Made by a program: the position numbers and the translations under genes | Source of the DNA: Acetitomaculum ruminis DSM 5522 | Lineage (GTDB): Bacteria; Bacillota; Clostridia; Lachnospirales; Lachnospiraceae | DNA: 64,000 nucleotides | Reading direction: 5' to 3' | NCBI RefSeq assembly: GCF_900112085.1 | Contig: NZ_FOJY01000007.1 | Span: forward strand, 99,963-163,962 | Part shown: positions 26,312-35,852 of the stretch, piece by piece | Position numbering within the stretch: the first letter of the stretch is position 1 | Layout of the letters: each line of letters begins with the position of its first letter | The notes under the pieces: model-generated | Told to the model about the DNA's origin: nothing | Database searches by the model: none | Seen by the model: the letters and a program-made list of their open reading frames with translations, nothing else

Positions 26312-28333
26312 ATGTCAAAAAAACAAAAGAAAAATGAAACAAATATAAGATGCAAAGACAGAGTTCAAACAAGACTTATTGCAATAATGGGGGTTCTGGT
26401 TTCACTTCCATTACTTGTAGCAGTTATTATCAGCTATATAACATCTACGGAAAAGGCAAAAAATGATGCTTTGGATTTGTTGAAAGTTCAAGCTAATTTC
26501 GTTGAATCACTGTTTGCTGATGTTATTAATCAAAATGTTGTAGCATTAAAAACCATGGCAAATTCATCCAATTGTATCTCTTATATGGAAGGCGATAAAA
26601 CAGTTTCTGAAGATGTGCTTAAATCAGAACTTACAAAAATAAATGAAACTATTAATGATGGCAATACAAGTGTAATTCTTTGTGCAAAAAATGGGGATCA
26701 AATTCTTCGTGGTGATGATAAACCTCTTACAAATGTAGCAGATAGAGATTATTTTAAGGATGCGATGTCATCAGGTAAAACTGTGGTATCAAATATTATT
26801 ACAAGTCAAACTACCGGAAATAGGGTTACGCAGATTGTAGTTCCAATATACGACAAGTCTGCTTCAAATGTTATCGGAGTAATCGTACGAAGTTATAATC
26901 TTAATAATTTACATAATTTTCTTGCAGAAAACGTTAGTGATGGTTTTATAACAGACAAAGCAGGTATTGTTGCAGCACATGCCCAGTTTGAAATATCTGC
27001 AGAAGATGAGCCTCTTGACCAAAGTGACAGCGATTTTATGACATCTAATGAAACAAATGGATTGTTAGAGTTAGATTTTAGTGGAAATAATACATATATT
27101 TCTTGGGTAAAAGAGCCAATTTCCGGTTATACTGTTTGTGTGGCAAAACAGGAAGCTGAGGTTATGGCTCCGGCACAAAAATCTGCAATGATTGTTGTTA
27201 TAATAGGTATTATTTTATTGGTAGTAGCAATAGTTGTTTCAATTGTTACGGCAAGAAATTTTACTGACCCAATAAAGGCAGTTAACGATTCTCTTAAAGC
27301 ACTTTCAGACGGAAGATTTTTTAAAGTTGAAAAATTTGATTCAAGAAAAGATGAATTTGGTGCCATATCTATAGCAACAAACTCAGTTATTTCTAAACTG
27401 GAAAATATTGTATCTGATATTAAAAATTCTGCAGAAAATGTAACAAATTCCTCAGATGAGTTATCAGATATGGCAAACCAGATTTCCAGAACAACTGCAG
27501 ATGTGTCAAATGCAGTGCAAGAAATATCTTCAGGTGCCACTCATCAGGCCGAAGAGATTCAAGAAGCAACTGTAAATGTAGGCATGATTGGTGATGCAGT
27601 TAAGAGTGTTCAAGATTCTTCAGATAATCTTTCCAATCTGGCAGATCAAATGAAGAAGGCATCAGAAATTTCAGGAAAATCCCTTGCTGATCTTCAAGCT
27701 TTTTCAAATAAGATGACAGGACGAATTGATGAAATATCAAAAACGATTCAAGCTACGCAAGAAGCGGTTAATCATATAAATGAGAAGGTGGAAGGTATTA
27801 CAAATATTGCGACTCAAACAAATCTTCTTTCATTAAATGCCAGTATCGAAGCTGCAAGAGCTGGTGAAGCTGGTAGGGGATTTGCTGTAGTTGCAGAAGA
27901 GATTGGAAAATTGGCCGAAAATTCTAAAGAAATGGCTGATGATATAAAGATAGAGATGGATATTTTGCTTAATCAGACTCGTGATACCGTGGGGGCTGCA
28001 CAAGAAGTTAGAAATGGAAATAATGATCAGCAAGAAGCTTTGGGTGATACTCTCGAATCTGTAAATGGTATGCTTGACAATATTAGGAGTACTGTTGATG
28101 GAGTAAAACTTATATCTGAAGGTGCAAATACTTGTGAAACATCAAAAGATTCTGTAGTAGATATTATGAGTACTCTTTCAGCAATTTCACAAGAAAATGC
28201 AGCTTCTTCGGAAGAAACAGGAGCATCTATGGAAGAACTTACAGATACTGTTACGATTCTTGCAGATTCTGCTAATAAACTTAAAGAAATTTCCCAAAGA
28301 TTACAAGATAATATAAGCTTTTTTAAATTATAA
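26312..28333 (+). CDS. Methyl-accepting chemotaxis protein
   Basis: 673-residue transmembrane chemoreceptor. Residues 1-23 are cytoplasmic and basic; TM1 is about 24-46; about 47-285 is an extracellular double-Cache-type ligand domain (NKTV-type strands, [18 protein letters not shown]); TM2 is about 291-312; a HAMP domain follows ([19 protein letters not shown]). The cytoplasmic coiled coil carries the conserved tip [19 protein letters not shown] (about 507-525) that contacts CheA/CheW, plus Glu/Gln-rich adaptation sites ([31 protein letters not shown]). The ligand is unknown; dCache domains commonly bind amino acids. A sigma-D-type promoter upstream puts it in the flagellar regulon. GGGGG precedes the ATG. 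Confidence 0.93.
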   Translation: MSKKQKKNETNIRCKDRVQTRLIAIMGVLVSLPLLVAVIISYITSTEKAKNDALDLLKVQANFVESLFADVINQNVVALKTMANSSNCISYMEGDKTVSEDVLKSELTKINETINDGNTSVILCAKNGDQILRGDDKPLTNVADRDYFKDAMSSGKTVVSNIITSQTTGNRVTQIVVPIYDKSASNVIGVIVRSYNLNNLHNFLAENVSDGFITDKAGIVAAHAQFEISAEDEPLDQSDSDFMTSNETNGLLELDFSGNNTYISWVKEPISGYTVCVAKQEAEVMAPAQKSAMIVVIIGIILLVVAIVVSIVTARNFTDPIKAVNDSLKALSDGRFFKVEKFDSRKDEFGAISIATNSVISKLENIVSDIKNSAENVTNSSDELSDMANQISRTTADVSNAVQEISSGATHQAEEIQEATVNVGMIGDAVKSVQDSSDNLSNLADQMKKASEISGKSLADLQAFSNKMTGRIDEISKTIQATQEAVNHINEKVEGITNIATQTNLLSLNASIEAARAGEAGRGFAVVAEEIGKLAENSKEMADDIKIEMDILLNQTRDTVGAAQEVRNGNNDQQEALGDTLESVNGMLDNIRSTVDGVKLISEGANTCETSKDSVVDIMSTLSAISQENAASSEETGASMEELTDTVTILADSANKLKEISQRLQDNISFFKL

Positions 28334-28347
28334 AAAAGTAAACTAGT

Positions 28348-28378
28348 ACCTGAAAGCTTTGGCTTTCAGGTTATTTTT
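28348..28378 (+). terminator. Intrinsic terminator of the chemoreceptor gene
   Basis: A perfect 10-bp stem ACCTGAAAGC / GCTTTCAGGT with a 4-nt loop, then TATTTTT. Confidence 0.9.
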
Positions 28379-28439
28379 GGAAAAAATATTTTATAAGTAT
28401 TTCACAAAAATTTAAAATGTTTTTCTGATATTTTACATA

Positions 28440-28467
28440 TTTACTAAAAATATTAATCAGCTATAAT
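28440..28467 (+). promoter_or_regulatory. Probable trkA-trkH promoter
   Basis: TTTACT (28440-28445), 16-bp spacer, perfect TATAAT (28462-28467). The leader to the trkA ATG would be about 118 nt, longer than usual, but no recognised potassium or c-di-AMP riboswitch was seen in it. Confidence 0.55.
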
Positions 28468-28592
28468 AATATATTGGGTTTTTAACCTCTTTATTGTTGG
28501 ATTAAAAATCTGTTAAAAAAAAATAAGGTGTTTATGAAAAAGCAAAGCAGATTAAAAAATATCCGCTTTTAATGAAGTAATTGGAGGATAAT

Positions 28593-29954
28593 ATGCGTAT
28601 AGTAATAGCAGGCTGTGGCAAAATCGGATCAGTTCTGGTTGAACAGCTTAGTAAAGAAGATCATGATGTGTCGATTATCGACACTAATAAGGAAGTAGTA
28701 GACAAACTTTCGAATCAATATGATGTTATGGGTGTTATCGGAAATGCGGCAGTTATGAAGACACAAAAAGATGCAGGCATTGAAGATGCAGACCTTTTAA
28801 TTGCCATGACAGGAAGTGATGAATTAAACCTTATTTGTTGTCTGATTGCAAAGAAGGTTGGAAATTGTAATACAATTGCCAGAATACAAAATACGGATTA
28901 TGCAGAAGGTCTTGATGCCATAAAAAAAGAACTTGGTCTTTCTATGACCATTAATCCTGAAAAGGCAGCGGCAGAAGAAATCGTACGAGTAATCAGATTC
29001 CCGTCAGCTATGCAGGTGGAAACTTTTGCAAAAACAAAAGTAGAAATTGTCAAAGTAAGACTTGAAGAAGGACATAAGTTGATAGGTTTAAAACTTGTTG
29101 ATCTTCCTTCTAAAATAAATGTTGAAGCCCTGGTATGCGCCGTAGAGCGTGGCGAAGAAGCAATAATTCCAAAAGGGGATTTTGTATTCCAACAAGATGA
29201 TGTTGTATCAATCGTAGCCAGTCCGAAAAAGGCAAGAGTCCTTTTTAAAAAACTTGGAATATTAAAGGGAAGAATCAGGAATGTAATGATAGTTGGTGGA
29301 GGCGGAATTTCTTTTTATGTGGCAAAGGCATTGAATATTATGGGAATCGCCAATACCATTATTGAAAAAAATCCTGAAAGATGTAGGAAACTTTGCGAAG
29401 AATTACCGGGAAGTAATATCATTGAAGGTGATGCTGTAGACCAGAGTGTGCTTTATGAAGAGGGCGTTGATAAGGTAGGAGCCTTTGTTGCCATGACAAA
29501 TATTGATGAGGGAAATATTCTCATGTCTTTGTATGTTAAAAAGCACAGTCATGCAAAATTAATCACTAAAATTCATCGTATCAGATACAATGAAATACTT
29601 AACAATATGGATTTGGGAACTATTGTTTGCCCTAAAAATATTGTTTCTGATAATATTTTAAGCTATGTAAGAGCCAGACAGAATTCTTTTGGAAGTAATG
29701 TGGAAACATTATATAAAATTCTTGATGGAAAAGCAGAAGCCTTGGAATTTATAGTAAGAAGCGGTTCAAAAGTAGTTGGAATACCATTGCAGAAATTAAA
29801 TATTAGAAAAGATATGATTGTAGCATGTATTCAAAGAGGAAGAAAAGTTATTATTCCAAGAGGTCAGGATGTTATAAATGAAGGTGACAGTATTATCATT
29901 GTTACAACTAAATCCGGAATAAACGAATTAGATAATATTTTGGATACAGAATAA
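28593..29954 (+). CDS. trkA: Trk potassium uptake regulatory protein TrkA
   Basis: 453-residue cytoplasmic NAD(H)-binding gating subunit of a Trk/Ktr potassium transporter. It has two tandem RCK units. The first begins MRIVIAGCGKIGSVLVEQL (GxGxxG Rossmann), with IDTNKE and GNAAV; a TrkA-C domain with SKINVEALVCAVERG follows. The second starts near 230 with VMIVGGGGISFYVAKAL, and a second TrkA-C ends the protein (VIIPRGQDVINEGD). The ATG at 28593 has GGAGGA (28583-28588) upstream; an in-frame TTG at 28581 overlaps that site and is not a credible start. trkH follows after 50 bp. The ion-channel partner is in the same operon. Confidence 0.93.
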   Translation: MRIVIAGCGKIGSVLVEQLSKEDHDVSIIDTNKEVVDKLSNQYDVMGVIGNAAVMKTQKDAGIEDADLLIAMTGSDELNLICCLIAKKVGNCNTIARIQNTDYAEGLDAIKKELGLSMTINPEKAAAEEIVRVIRFPSAMQVETFAKTKVEIVKVRLEEGHKLIGLKLVDLPSKINVEALVCAVERGEEAIIPKGDFVFQQDDVVSIVASPKKARVLFKKLGILKGRIRNVMIVGGGGISFYVAKALNIMGIANTIIEKNPERCRKLCEELPGSNIIEGDAVDQSVLYEEGVDKVGAFVAMTNIDEGNILMSLYVKKHSHAKLITKIHRIRYNEILNNMDLGTIVCPKNIVSDNILSYVRARQNSFGSNVETLYKILDGKAEALEFIVRSGSKVVGIPLQKLNIRKDMIVACIQRGRKVIIPRGQDVINEGDSIIIVTTKSGINELDNILDTE

Positions 29955-30004
29955 TTAAAACGGAATCTATATAAAAAAGAGTTTAAGATTCCCGGGAGGA
30001 TATT

Positions 30005-31447
30005 ATGAATATATATGCTATTTTATATATTATCGGATTAGTGCTTAATTTTGAGGGTGCTTTTTTACTTTTGCCTTGTATAACAGCAGCAGTATTTAGA
30101 GAAACACAAGGTTTTGCCTATCTTGTAACTATGGCTATATGTTTTGTCATTGGTTTGCCTATGATGATTCTGGCAGATAAAAAGAAAAAAGAATTTTATT
30201 CAAAGGAAGGTTTTTCAGCAGTAGCCATATGCTGGTTCATAATAGGAATTTTTGGAGCATTGCCATTTTGGTTTACCCATGAAATACCAAATTATGTAGA
30301 TGCACTTTTTGAGACTTTTTCAGGACTTACTACCACAGGAGCCAGTATATTAAATGATGTGGAGGCCTTATCAAAATGTTCTCTTTTATGGAGAAGTTTT
30401 ACCCACTGGATAGGGGGTATGGGTGTATTTGTATTTGTGTTGGCAGTTTTTCCAAAGACAGCAGGCAATAACATTCATCTCATGAGGGCAGAAAGCCCTG
30501 GACCCCAGGTAAATAAACTTGTTCCCCATTTAAGGGATACAGCTTTGATATTGTATATGATTTATACATTTCTTACTATTTTTGAAATAATATTATTAAT
30601 AATATTTGGAATGCCTATTTATGACTCTATTTGTACATCCTTTGGTACAGCAGGTACAGGAGGATTTGGTATAAAAAATGACAGTTTAGGCGGCTATTCA
30701 GTCCAGCTTCAGGCTATTGTTACCGTTTTTATGGTTCTTTTTGGAGTCAATTTCAGCTTTTATTATTTGATAGTAGCAAAAAAGCTAAGAGACGCATTAA
30801 GGATGGAAGAAGTAAGGATTTATCTGGCAATAATTATTGTCAGCGTAGCTGCCATAAGTATAAATATTGCCCACATGTTTTCAAATATATTTGAGGCAAT
30901 ACATCATTCATTTTTCCAGGTGGCATCCATTATAACCACAACAGGTTTTTCCACCTGTGACTTTGATACTTGGCCCATTTTTTCAAAAACAATATTGGTA
31001 CTGTTAATGTTTGTAGGAGCCTGTGCCGGAAGTACAGGTGGTGGTATAAAGGTATCTCGTATTGTGGTAGGCATAAAGGTTAGCATAAAGGCGGTAAAAA
31101 GTTATGTCCATCCTAGAAGTGTCACAAGTGTGCGTTTAGATGGTAGGGTAATTAATGATGACACCGAAAGAATGATATCGGTGTACACTGTTATTTATGC
31201 ATTGATATTTATGGTGTCAATGATACTTATTTCATTTTTTGATAATTTTGATTTTACAACAAATTTTACAGCCATAGCGGCGACCTTTAATAATATTGGT
31301 CCCGGATTGGAAAAAGTCGGCCCAACCTGTAATTTTTCAATTTTTACGGACTTTTCCAAGGTGGTAATGATGTTTGATATGCTTTTTGGAAGACTTGAAA
31401 TTTTCCCTATTCTGGTAATGCTTTCACCAAGAACATGGAGATGTTAA
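30005..31447 (+). CDS. trkH: Trk/Ktr potassium transporter membrane subunit
   Basis: 480-residue integral membrane protein with about ten hydrophobic segments arranged as four M1-P-M2 units. The four selectivity-filter loops are visible: FSGLTTTGASIL, GTAGTGGFGI, TTTGFSTCDF and TFNNIGPGLEKVG, each with the conserved glycine that selects potassium. It ends RLEIFPILVMLSPRTWRC, as in TrkH proteins. It works with TrkA encoded just upstream; GGGAGGATATT precedes the ATG. Found in the cytoplasmic membrane. Confidence 0.93.
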   Translation: MNIYAILYIIGLVLNFEGAFLLLPCITAAVFRETQGFAYLVTMAICFVIGLPMMILADKKKKEFYSKEGFSAVAICWFIIGIFGALPFWFTHEIPNYVDALFETFSGLTTTGASILNDVEALSKCSLLWRSFTHWIGGMGVFVFVLAVFPKTAGNNIHLMRAESPGPQVNKLVPHLRDTALILYMIYTFLTIFEIILLIIFGMPIYDSICTSFGTAGTGGFGIKNDSLGGYSVQLQAIVTVFMVLFGVNFSFYYLIVAKKLRDALRMEEVRIYLAIIIVSVAAISINIAHMFSNIFEAIHHSFFQVASIITTTGFSTCDFDTWPIFSKTILVLLMFVGACAGSTGGGIKVSRIVVGIKVSIKAVKSYVHPRSVTSVRLDGRVINDDTERMISVYTVIYALIFMVSMILISFFDNFDFTTNFTAIAATFNNIGPGLEKVGPTCNFSIFTDFSKVVMMFDMLFGRLEIFPILVMLSPRTWRC

Positions 31448-31495
31448 TATAGTCTTGAATAATGAATAAAAAAAGAATAAAATGTTAATGAAGAA

Positions 31496-31534
31496 AACCT
31501 CCGATAAGAATAGAGAATTTTTTTGTCGGAGGTT
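31496..31534 (+). terminator. Hairpin after trkH, possible terminator or leader structure
   Basis: AACCTCCGA (31496-31504) pairs perfectly with TCGGAGGTT (31526-31534). The T-run lies in the loop rather than after the stem, so terminator strength is doubtful. Confidence 0.45.
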
Positions 31535-31582
31535 GTCTTGTTACATGGAGTTTTTAGAAAATATTTTAAAAAGAGGAGAGAA

Positions 31583-32098
31583 ATGAAGAGATATTTTAAT
31601 GTTCTAATAATAGCTTTAATGCTATTTCTTTTGTGTTCCTGCGGTAAAAGCACAGATGAACTTATAAGTTCAAAAATGACCAATGAGCCCGGAGGAAGCT
31701 GCACAATTTCAATTAAGTGTGACACCCTTTTAGATAATATGGACAGATTGAAGGAATCTAAAAGGGACTTTGTGCCTGAAAAGGGAATAATTTTAGACAC
31801 GACCAAAGTTGATTTTTTTAAAGGGGCTTCAGTCTATGATATTCTTAAACAGGTTTGCGAAGAAAACAATATCCACATGGAAGCGTCCTATTCAATTACC
31901 TTCAAATCCAGCTATATAGAAGGAATCAATCAGCTTTATGAATATGATGCCGGTGAAAAATCCGGTTGGATGTTTTCTGTAAATTCAAAATTTCCAAACT
32001 ACGGAGCCAGCTCATACCAGGTTTCAGATGGGGATAATATCGAATTTGTCTATACCTGTGACCTTGGAAAAGATGTAGGCGATAACTCAATGAAATAA
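31583..32098 (+). CDS. DUF4430-domain lipoprotein
   Basis: 171-residue exported lipoprotein. A signal peptide ends with the lipobox LCSC, making C20 the lipidated residue. The mature part is a DUF4430 domain: a short helix-rich segment (KGASVYDILKQVCEENNI) and the family signature GWMFSVNSKFPNYGASSYQVSD then DNIEFVYT. DUF4430 resembles the beta-domain of intrinsic factor and transcobalamin. The start is set by GAGGAG at 31573-31578; an ORF extension to 31523 lacks a ribosome binding site and would bury the signal peptide. The ECF transporter genes follow 15 bp downstream, so it probably captures the same vitamin-like substrate at the cell surface; that link is inference. Confidence 0.82.
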   Translation: MKRYFNVLIIALMLFLLCSCGKSTDELISSKMTNEPGGSCTISIKCDTLLDNMDRLKESKRDFVPEKGIILDTTKVDFFKGASVYDILKQVCEENNIHMEASYSITFKSSYIEGINQLYEYDAGEKSGWMFSVNSKFPNYGASSYQVSDGDNIEFVYTCDLGKDVGDNSMK

Positions 32099-32113
32099 GG
32101 GGTGACAGACATA

Positions 32114-33049
32114 ATGGAAGATAATTTTTCAAGCTATCACCCTGTGATAAGCTTTTTCTTTTTTTTATTTGTAATATGTGTAAGTATGTTTCTTATGCAT
32201 CCGGTATTTTTGGCAATCAGTTTTTTTAGTGCTTTTTCCTACAACCTGATTCTTTATGGTATAAAAAAGACATTAAAAAATAATTTGTTATTTATATTAC
32301 CAATGATGATAATAATAGCTCTTGCAAATCCAATGTTTAATCACTATGGTGTTACGGTTATTACCTATCTTCCCACAGGAAATCCCGTGACTCTTGAAAC
32401 AATAATATACGGTATTGCCATGGCTACAATGTTTTGCGAAGTGTTATTGTGGTTTGCCTGCTATAATGAGGTAATGACATCAGATAAGTTTATTTATCTT
32501 TTTGGTAAAATTATGCCATCAATTTCTTTGATGATTTCTATGACTTTGAGATTTGTACCAATGCTTAGAAACCATATGAGAGTTATAGCAAATGGACAAA
32601 AATGTATTGGAAGAGATACATCAAATGGAAAAACCACGGATAAAATTAAAAACGGTGTAAAAAAAGTATCGATTCTTACAACCTGGGCTTTGGAAAATGC
32701 CATTGACAGGGCAGATTCCATGCGTTCAAGAGGCTATGGGTTAAAGGGAAGAACAGCTTTTTCCATATATCGTTTTGATAAAAGAGACAGAGCGATTTTA
32801 ATAGTGATGATTTTACTGGCTATTACATTTTTTGTGGGAAATTCTACGGGAAACTGTTATGTTTCTTATGATCCTATAGTAAAGGTAAAGGGAATCCCCT
32901 TAGACTTATACAGCTGTATTACATTTTTAAGCTATTTAACATTTTGCATGCTTCCTGTAATTGTTGATCTTTATGACAAATACAAATGGAAAGCTTTAAG
33001 GAATAATATTAATAAAAAGGAGAACAGGGGGTATCGTTTATGGACCTGA
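32114..33049 (+). CDS. ecfT: ECF transporter transmembrane subunit EcfT
   Basis: 311-residue membrane scaffold of an energy-coupling-factor transporter. Several hydrophobic helices (about 15-120 and 225-290) flank a long cytoplasmic coupling helix region. The signature ADSMRSRGYGLKGRT (about 205-219) carries the Arg-rich coupling motif that docks on the two ATPase domains. The ATG at 32114 follows AAGGGGTGA at 32097-32105; an in-frame GTG at 32102 overlaps that site. The gene overlaps the ATPase gene by 10 bp. Function: transmit ATP hydrolysis to the substrate-binding S component. Confidence 0.85.
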   Translation: MEDNFSSYHPVISFFFFLFVICVSMFLMHPVFLAISFFSAFSYNLILYGIKKTLKNNLLFILPMMIIIALANPMFNHYGVTVITYLPTGNPVTLETIIYGIAMATMFCEVLLWFACYNEVMTSDKFIYLFGKIMPSISLMISMTLRFVPMLRNHMRVIANGQKCIGRDTSNGKTTDKIKNGVKKVSILTTWALENAIDRADSMRSRGYGLKGRTAFSIYRFDKRDRAILIVMILLAITFFVGNSTGNCYVSYDPIVKVKGIPLDLYSCITFLSYLTFCMLPVIVDLYDKYKWKALRNNINKKENRGYRLWT

Positions 33050-34782
33050 TAAAGATAGAAAATTTTAGCTTTTCTTACCCTGAAGCTAAAAAAAGTGCTT
33101 TAAGTGACATTAATATAAATTTTGAAGAGGGAAGTTTTAATATAATCTGTGGAACCTCAGGTTGTGGAAAAAGTACCTTGTTAAGACAGTTAAAAACAGT
33201 TCTTACGCCCAACGGGAATAAAAAGGGTGAAATATATTTTAAGGGAAAACCCTTAAGTCAAATAGATGAAAGAAATCAAAGTTCAAAAATAGGATATGTT
33301 ATGCAAAATCCAGATAATCAGATTGTAACAGATAAGGTATGGCATGAATTGGCATTTGGGCTGGAAAGTCTTGGTTTTTCCACTTCCAGTATAAGGCTAA
33401 GAGTGGCCGAAATGGCATCTTATTTTGGTATTCAGCAATGGTTTTACAGAAATGTAACAGAACTTTCAGGAGGACAAAAACAGCTTTTGAATCTGGCATC
33501 AATAATGGCTATGCATCCGGATGTGCTTATTTTAGACGAACCTACATCCCAGCTTGATCCTATTGCGGCATCAGATTTTCTTGAAACCATTAAAAAGATA
33601 AACAGGGATCTGGGAACTACTGTTATCATGACTGAACATCGTTTGGAAGACATATTTCCTTATGCTACTAAAATTATTGTTATTGATAATGGAAAAAAAT
33701 TAATAGAAGGAAATCCCAGGGAGGCTGGTGAAGAATTAAGACGACTGAAACATAAAATGTTTTTGGCTCTGCCAGCACCTATGCAAATAGCTTCTTATGT
33801 GGAATCAGATGAAAAAAGTCCTTTAACAGTAAGAGATGGAAGAAACTATATCAGTGATATAGTCACAAGAAAGAACTATTCAGTTAAAGAAGACATGATA
33901 AGGGAATATCTTGATAAAAAGGGAGATTCCGGATTAAAAATATTTGATGAAAATTCTGAAACTTCAAAAGAAAAGCCGGTTTTGGAAATGAAAGAAGTGT
34001 GGTTTAGATATGGAAGGGAATATCCTGATGTAGTAAAGGGCTTGAATCTTTCTATTAATAGAGGTGAAATATATTGCCTTTTAGGTGGTAACGGAACTGG
34101 AAAAAGCACAACTCTTTCTTTATTATCCAGAATTAATGTCCCATACAGGGGAAAGATATTTATTAACGGTAAAGATATCAGAAAATACAGGGATAAAGAG
34201 CTTTTTACATCATTTTTAGGAGTAGTACCACAAAATCCCCAGAGCTTATTCGTTAAAAAAACAGTTGAACTGGAGCTGTTTGAAATGCTTGGAGGTCCCA
34301 AGGAAAGATTAAATGATGATTATAATCTAAGTCTTGATAAGAAAGAAATAATAGAAAATATCGCAAAAGTAACCAGGATAGAGGGACTTTTATCACAGCA
34401 TCCCTATGATTTAAGCGGTGGTGAACAGCAAAGGCTGGCACTGGCAAAAATATTGTTATTAAGACCTAAGATACTTCTTATGGACGAACCAACAAAGGGA
34501 TTAGACAGCTTTTTTAAAGATGAGTTTGCAGGAATATTACAAACATTAAAAAAGCACGGTGTGACAATATTTATGATTTCTCACGACATAGAATTTTGTG
34601 CCAGATATGCTGACAGATGCGGTATGTTTTTTGATGGAAATCTTGTTACCCAGAACAATCCTACAGATTTTTTCTCAGGAAACAGTTTTTACACTACAAC
34701 AGCCAATAGAATGGCAAGGAGCTTTTTCCCAAAAGCAGTTACAGTAAAGGATGTGATAAAATGTCTGAAAAAAGAAATGTAG
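33040..34782 (+). CDS. ECF transporter ATPase with two fused ATP-binding domains
   Basis: 580-residue protein with two complete ABC ATPase cassettes, equivalent to EcfA1 and EcfA2 in one chain. Cassette 1 (about 1-240): Walker A GTSGCGKST (38-46), signature LSGGQKQ, Walker B LILDEPTSQLD. Cassette 2 (about 315-560): Walker A GGNGTGKST near 349, signature LSGGEQQRLALAKIL, Walker B LLMDEPTKGLD, switch histidine in ISHD. Both sites look intact. It overlaps ecfT by 10 bp and the S-component gene by 22 bp, so the three are translationally coupled. It acts on the cytoplasmic side of the membrane. Confidence 0.92.
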   Translation: MDLIKIENFSFSYPEAKKSALSDININFEEGSFNIICGTSGCGKSTLLRQLKTVLTPNGNKKGEIYFKGKPLSQIDERNQSSKIGYVMQNPDNQIVTDKVWHELAFGLESLGFSTSSIRLRVAEMASYFGIQQWFYRNVTELSGGQKQLLNLASIMAMHPDVLILDEPTSQLDPIAASDFLETIKKINRDLGTTVIMTEHRLEDIFPYATKIIVIDNGKKLIEGNPREAGEELRRLKHKMFLALPAPMQIASYVESDEKSPLTVRDGRNYISDIVTRKNYSVKEDMIREYLDKKGDSGLKIFDENSETSKEKPVLEMKEVWFRYGREYPDVVKGLNLSINRGEIYCLLGGNGTGKSTTLSLLSRINVPYRGKIFINGKDIRKYRDKELFTSFLGVVPQNPQSLFVKKTVELELFEMLGGPKERLNDDYNLSLDKKEIIENIAKVTRIEGLLSQHPYDLSGGEQQRLALAKILLLRPKILLMDEPTKGLDSFFKDEFAGILQTLKKHGVTIFMISHDIEFCARYADRCGMFFDGNLVTQNNPTDFFSGNSFYTTTANRMARSFFPKAVTVKDVIKCLKKEM

Positions 34783-35657
34783 ATGAATTTCTGGATTTAT
34801 GGTTTGATGATAAAAAAATAGAACAATACAAGATGCCAATACCTGAAAATCCCATGGTATCAAAGTTGTCAAAGCTTTTTAGGGTTTTAAAAACAGATGC
34901 ACAGGATGAAATATTTGTTTCCATAGAGGATTATTATTCAAGACAGGAGACCAGCAAGAAATTAACCAAAAGGACAATTGTTACATTAATTATCCTGCTT
35001 TTGATGAGCCCCCTTACAATAGCATTTGGCATACTGTTTATGGGAGACAGGAAATATACCTTTATAGGAATAATGCTTATGTTTTATGCAATAATTCCGT
35101 TTTTCATGGGATTTGAATCAAGAAAGCCCCAGACAAGGGAACTTATTGTAATAGCGGTGCTTTCCGCCATAGCAGTGCTTGGAAGAACAGCCTTTATTAT
35201 GGTGCCCATGTTTAAGCCTATACTGGCAATTATTATTATTTCAGGAGTAACCTTCGGACCGGAAGCGGGATTTTTAGTGGGAGCAGTGTCAATGTTTATC
35301 TCCAATTTCTTCTTTGGCCAAGGTCCCTGGACACCCTGGCAAATGTTTTCAGCAGGGATTATCGGATTTGTGGCAGGGGTATTGTTTAGAAAAGGTTTAC
35401 TTAAAAGAACGAGAGTTTCCCTGTGTCTGTTTGGTTTTCTGGCGGCGATTTTTATATATGGAGGCATAATGAATCCGGCGGCACTTATTATGTACACCAG
35501 TCACATAACCATTGAAGGAATTATAGGAATTTATATAAGTGGTATTCCGGTAGATTTGGCTCATGCAACCTCTGTAGTGATATTTTTATGGTTGATATCC
35601 AAGGGCATGATAGAAAAACTTGAAAGAATAAAGAAAAAATACGGGCTTTTGGTCTGA
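34761..35657 (+). CDS. ECF transporter substrate-binding (S) component
   Basis: 298-residue membrane protein. The first 70 or so residues are charged and cytoplasmic (VDEFLDLWFDDKKIEQYKMP), then two hydrophobic helices (about 72-115) precede the usual six-helix S-component core (about 122-285). The core includes SNFFFGQGPWTPWQMFSAG, a phrase seen in ECF S components of the general ECF_trnsprt class. The substrate is not readable from sequence. Pairing with a DUF4430 lipoprotein makes a cobamide or similar vitamin plausible, but there is no cobalamin riboswitch in the upstream leader. It ends the operon; no clear terminator was seen. Confidence 0.8.
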   Translation: MSEKRNVDEFLDLWFDDKKIEQYKMPIPENPMVSKLSKLFRVLKTDAQDEIFVSIEDYYSRQETSKKLTKRTIVTLIILLLMSPLTIAFGILFMGDRKYTFIGIMLMFYAIIPFFMGFESRKPQTRELIVIAVLSAIAVLGRTAFIMVPMFKPILAIIIISGVTFGPEAGFLVGAVSMFISNFFFGQGPWTPWQMFSAGIIGFVAGVLFRKGLLKRTRVSLCLFGFLAAIFIYGGIMNPAALIMYTSHITIEGIIGIYISGIPVDLAHATSVVIFLWLISKGMIEKLERIKKKYGLLV

Positions 35658-35683
35658 TTTATCACCTAAAAAAAGCCTACTCC

Positions 35684-35711
35684 TTTACAAAAATTTGTAA
35701 TATGGTAAAAT
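35684..35711 (+). promoter_or_regulatory. Rrf2 gene promoter with overlapping palindrome
   Basis: TTTACA (35684-35689), 16-bp spacer, TAAAAT (35706-35711). A palindrome TTACAAA-AA-TTTGTAA (35685-35700) covers the -35 and half of the spacer, a likely operator for autoregulation by the Rrf2 protein. Confidence 0.5.
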
Positions 35712-35852
35712 AAAGATATTAATCCCTTGTATTCCGATAGACAAAGAGAAAAAAGTAGGATATAAAGAATTAAGTGATAAAAAATTTGAAATAAAGAATT
35801 GAGTTGTAAAGAAAAATTGTATCAAAGAACCTAATTACAAGGAGGAGTAAAC

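Noticed and set aside
31448-31582. Possible cobalamin riboswitch before the DUF4430/ECF operon
   Set aside because: The region is too short and no B12-box-like sequence was found.
33876-34301. 141-codon open frame on the minus strand within the ECF ATPase gene
   Set aside because: No ribosome binding site and no recognisable domain; the plus-strand frame carries clear ABC motifs.
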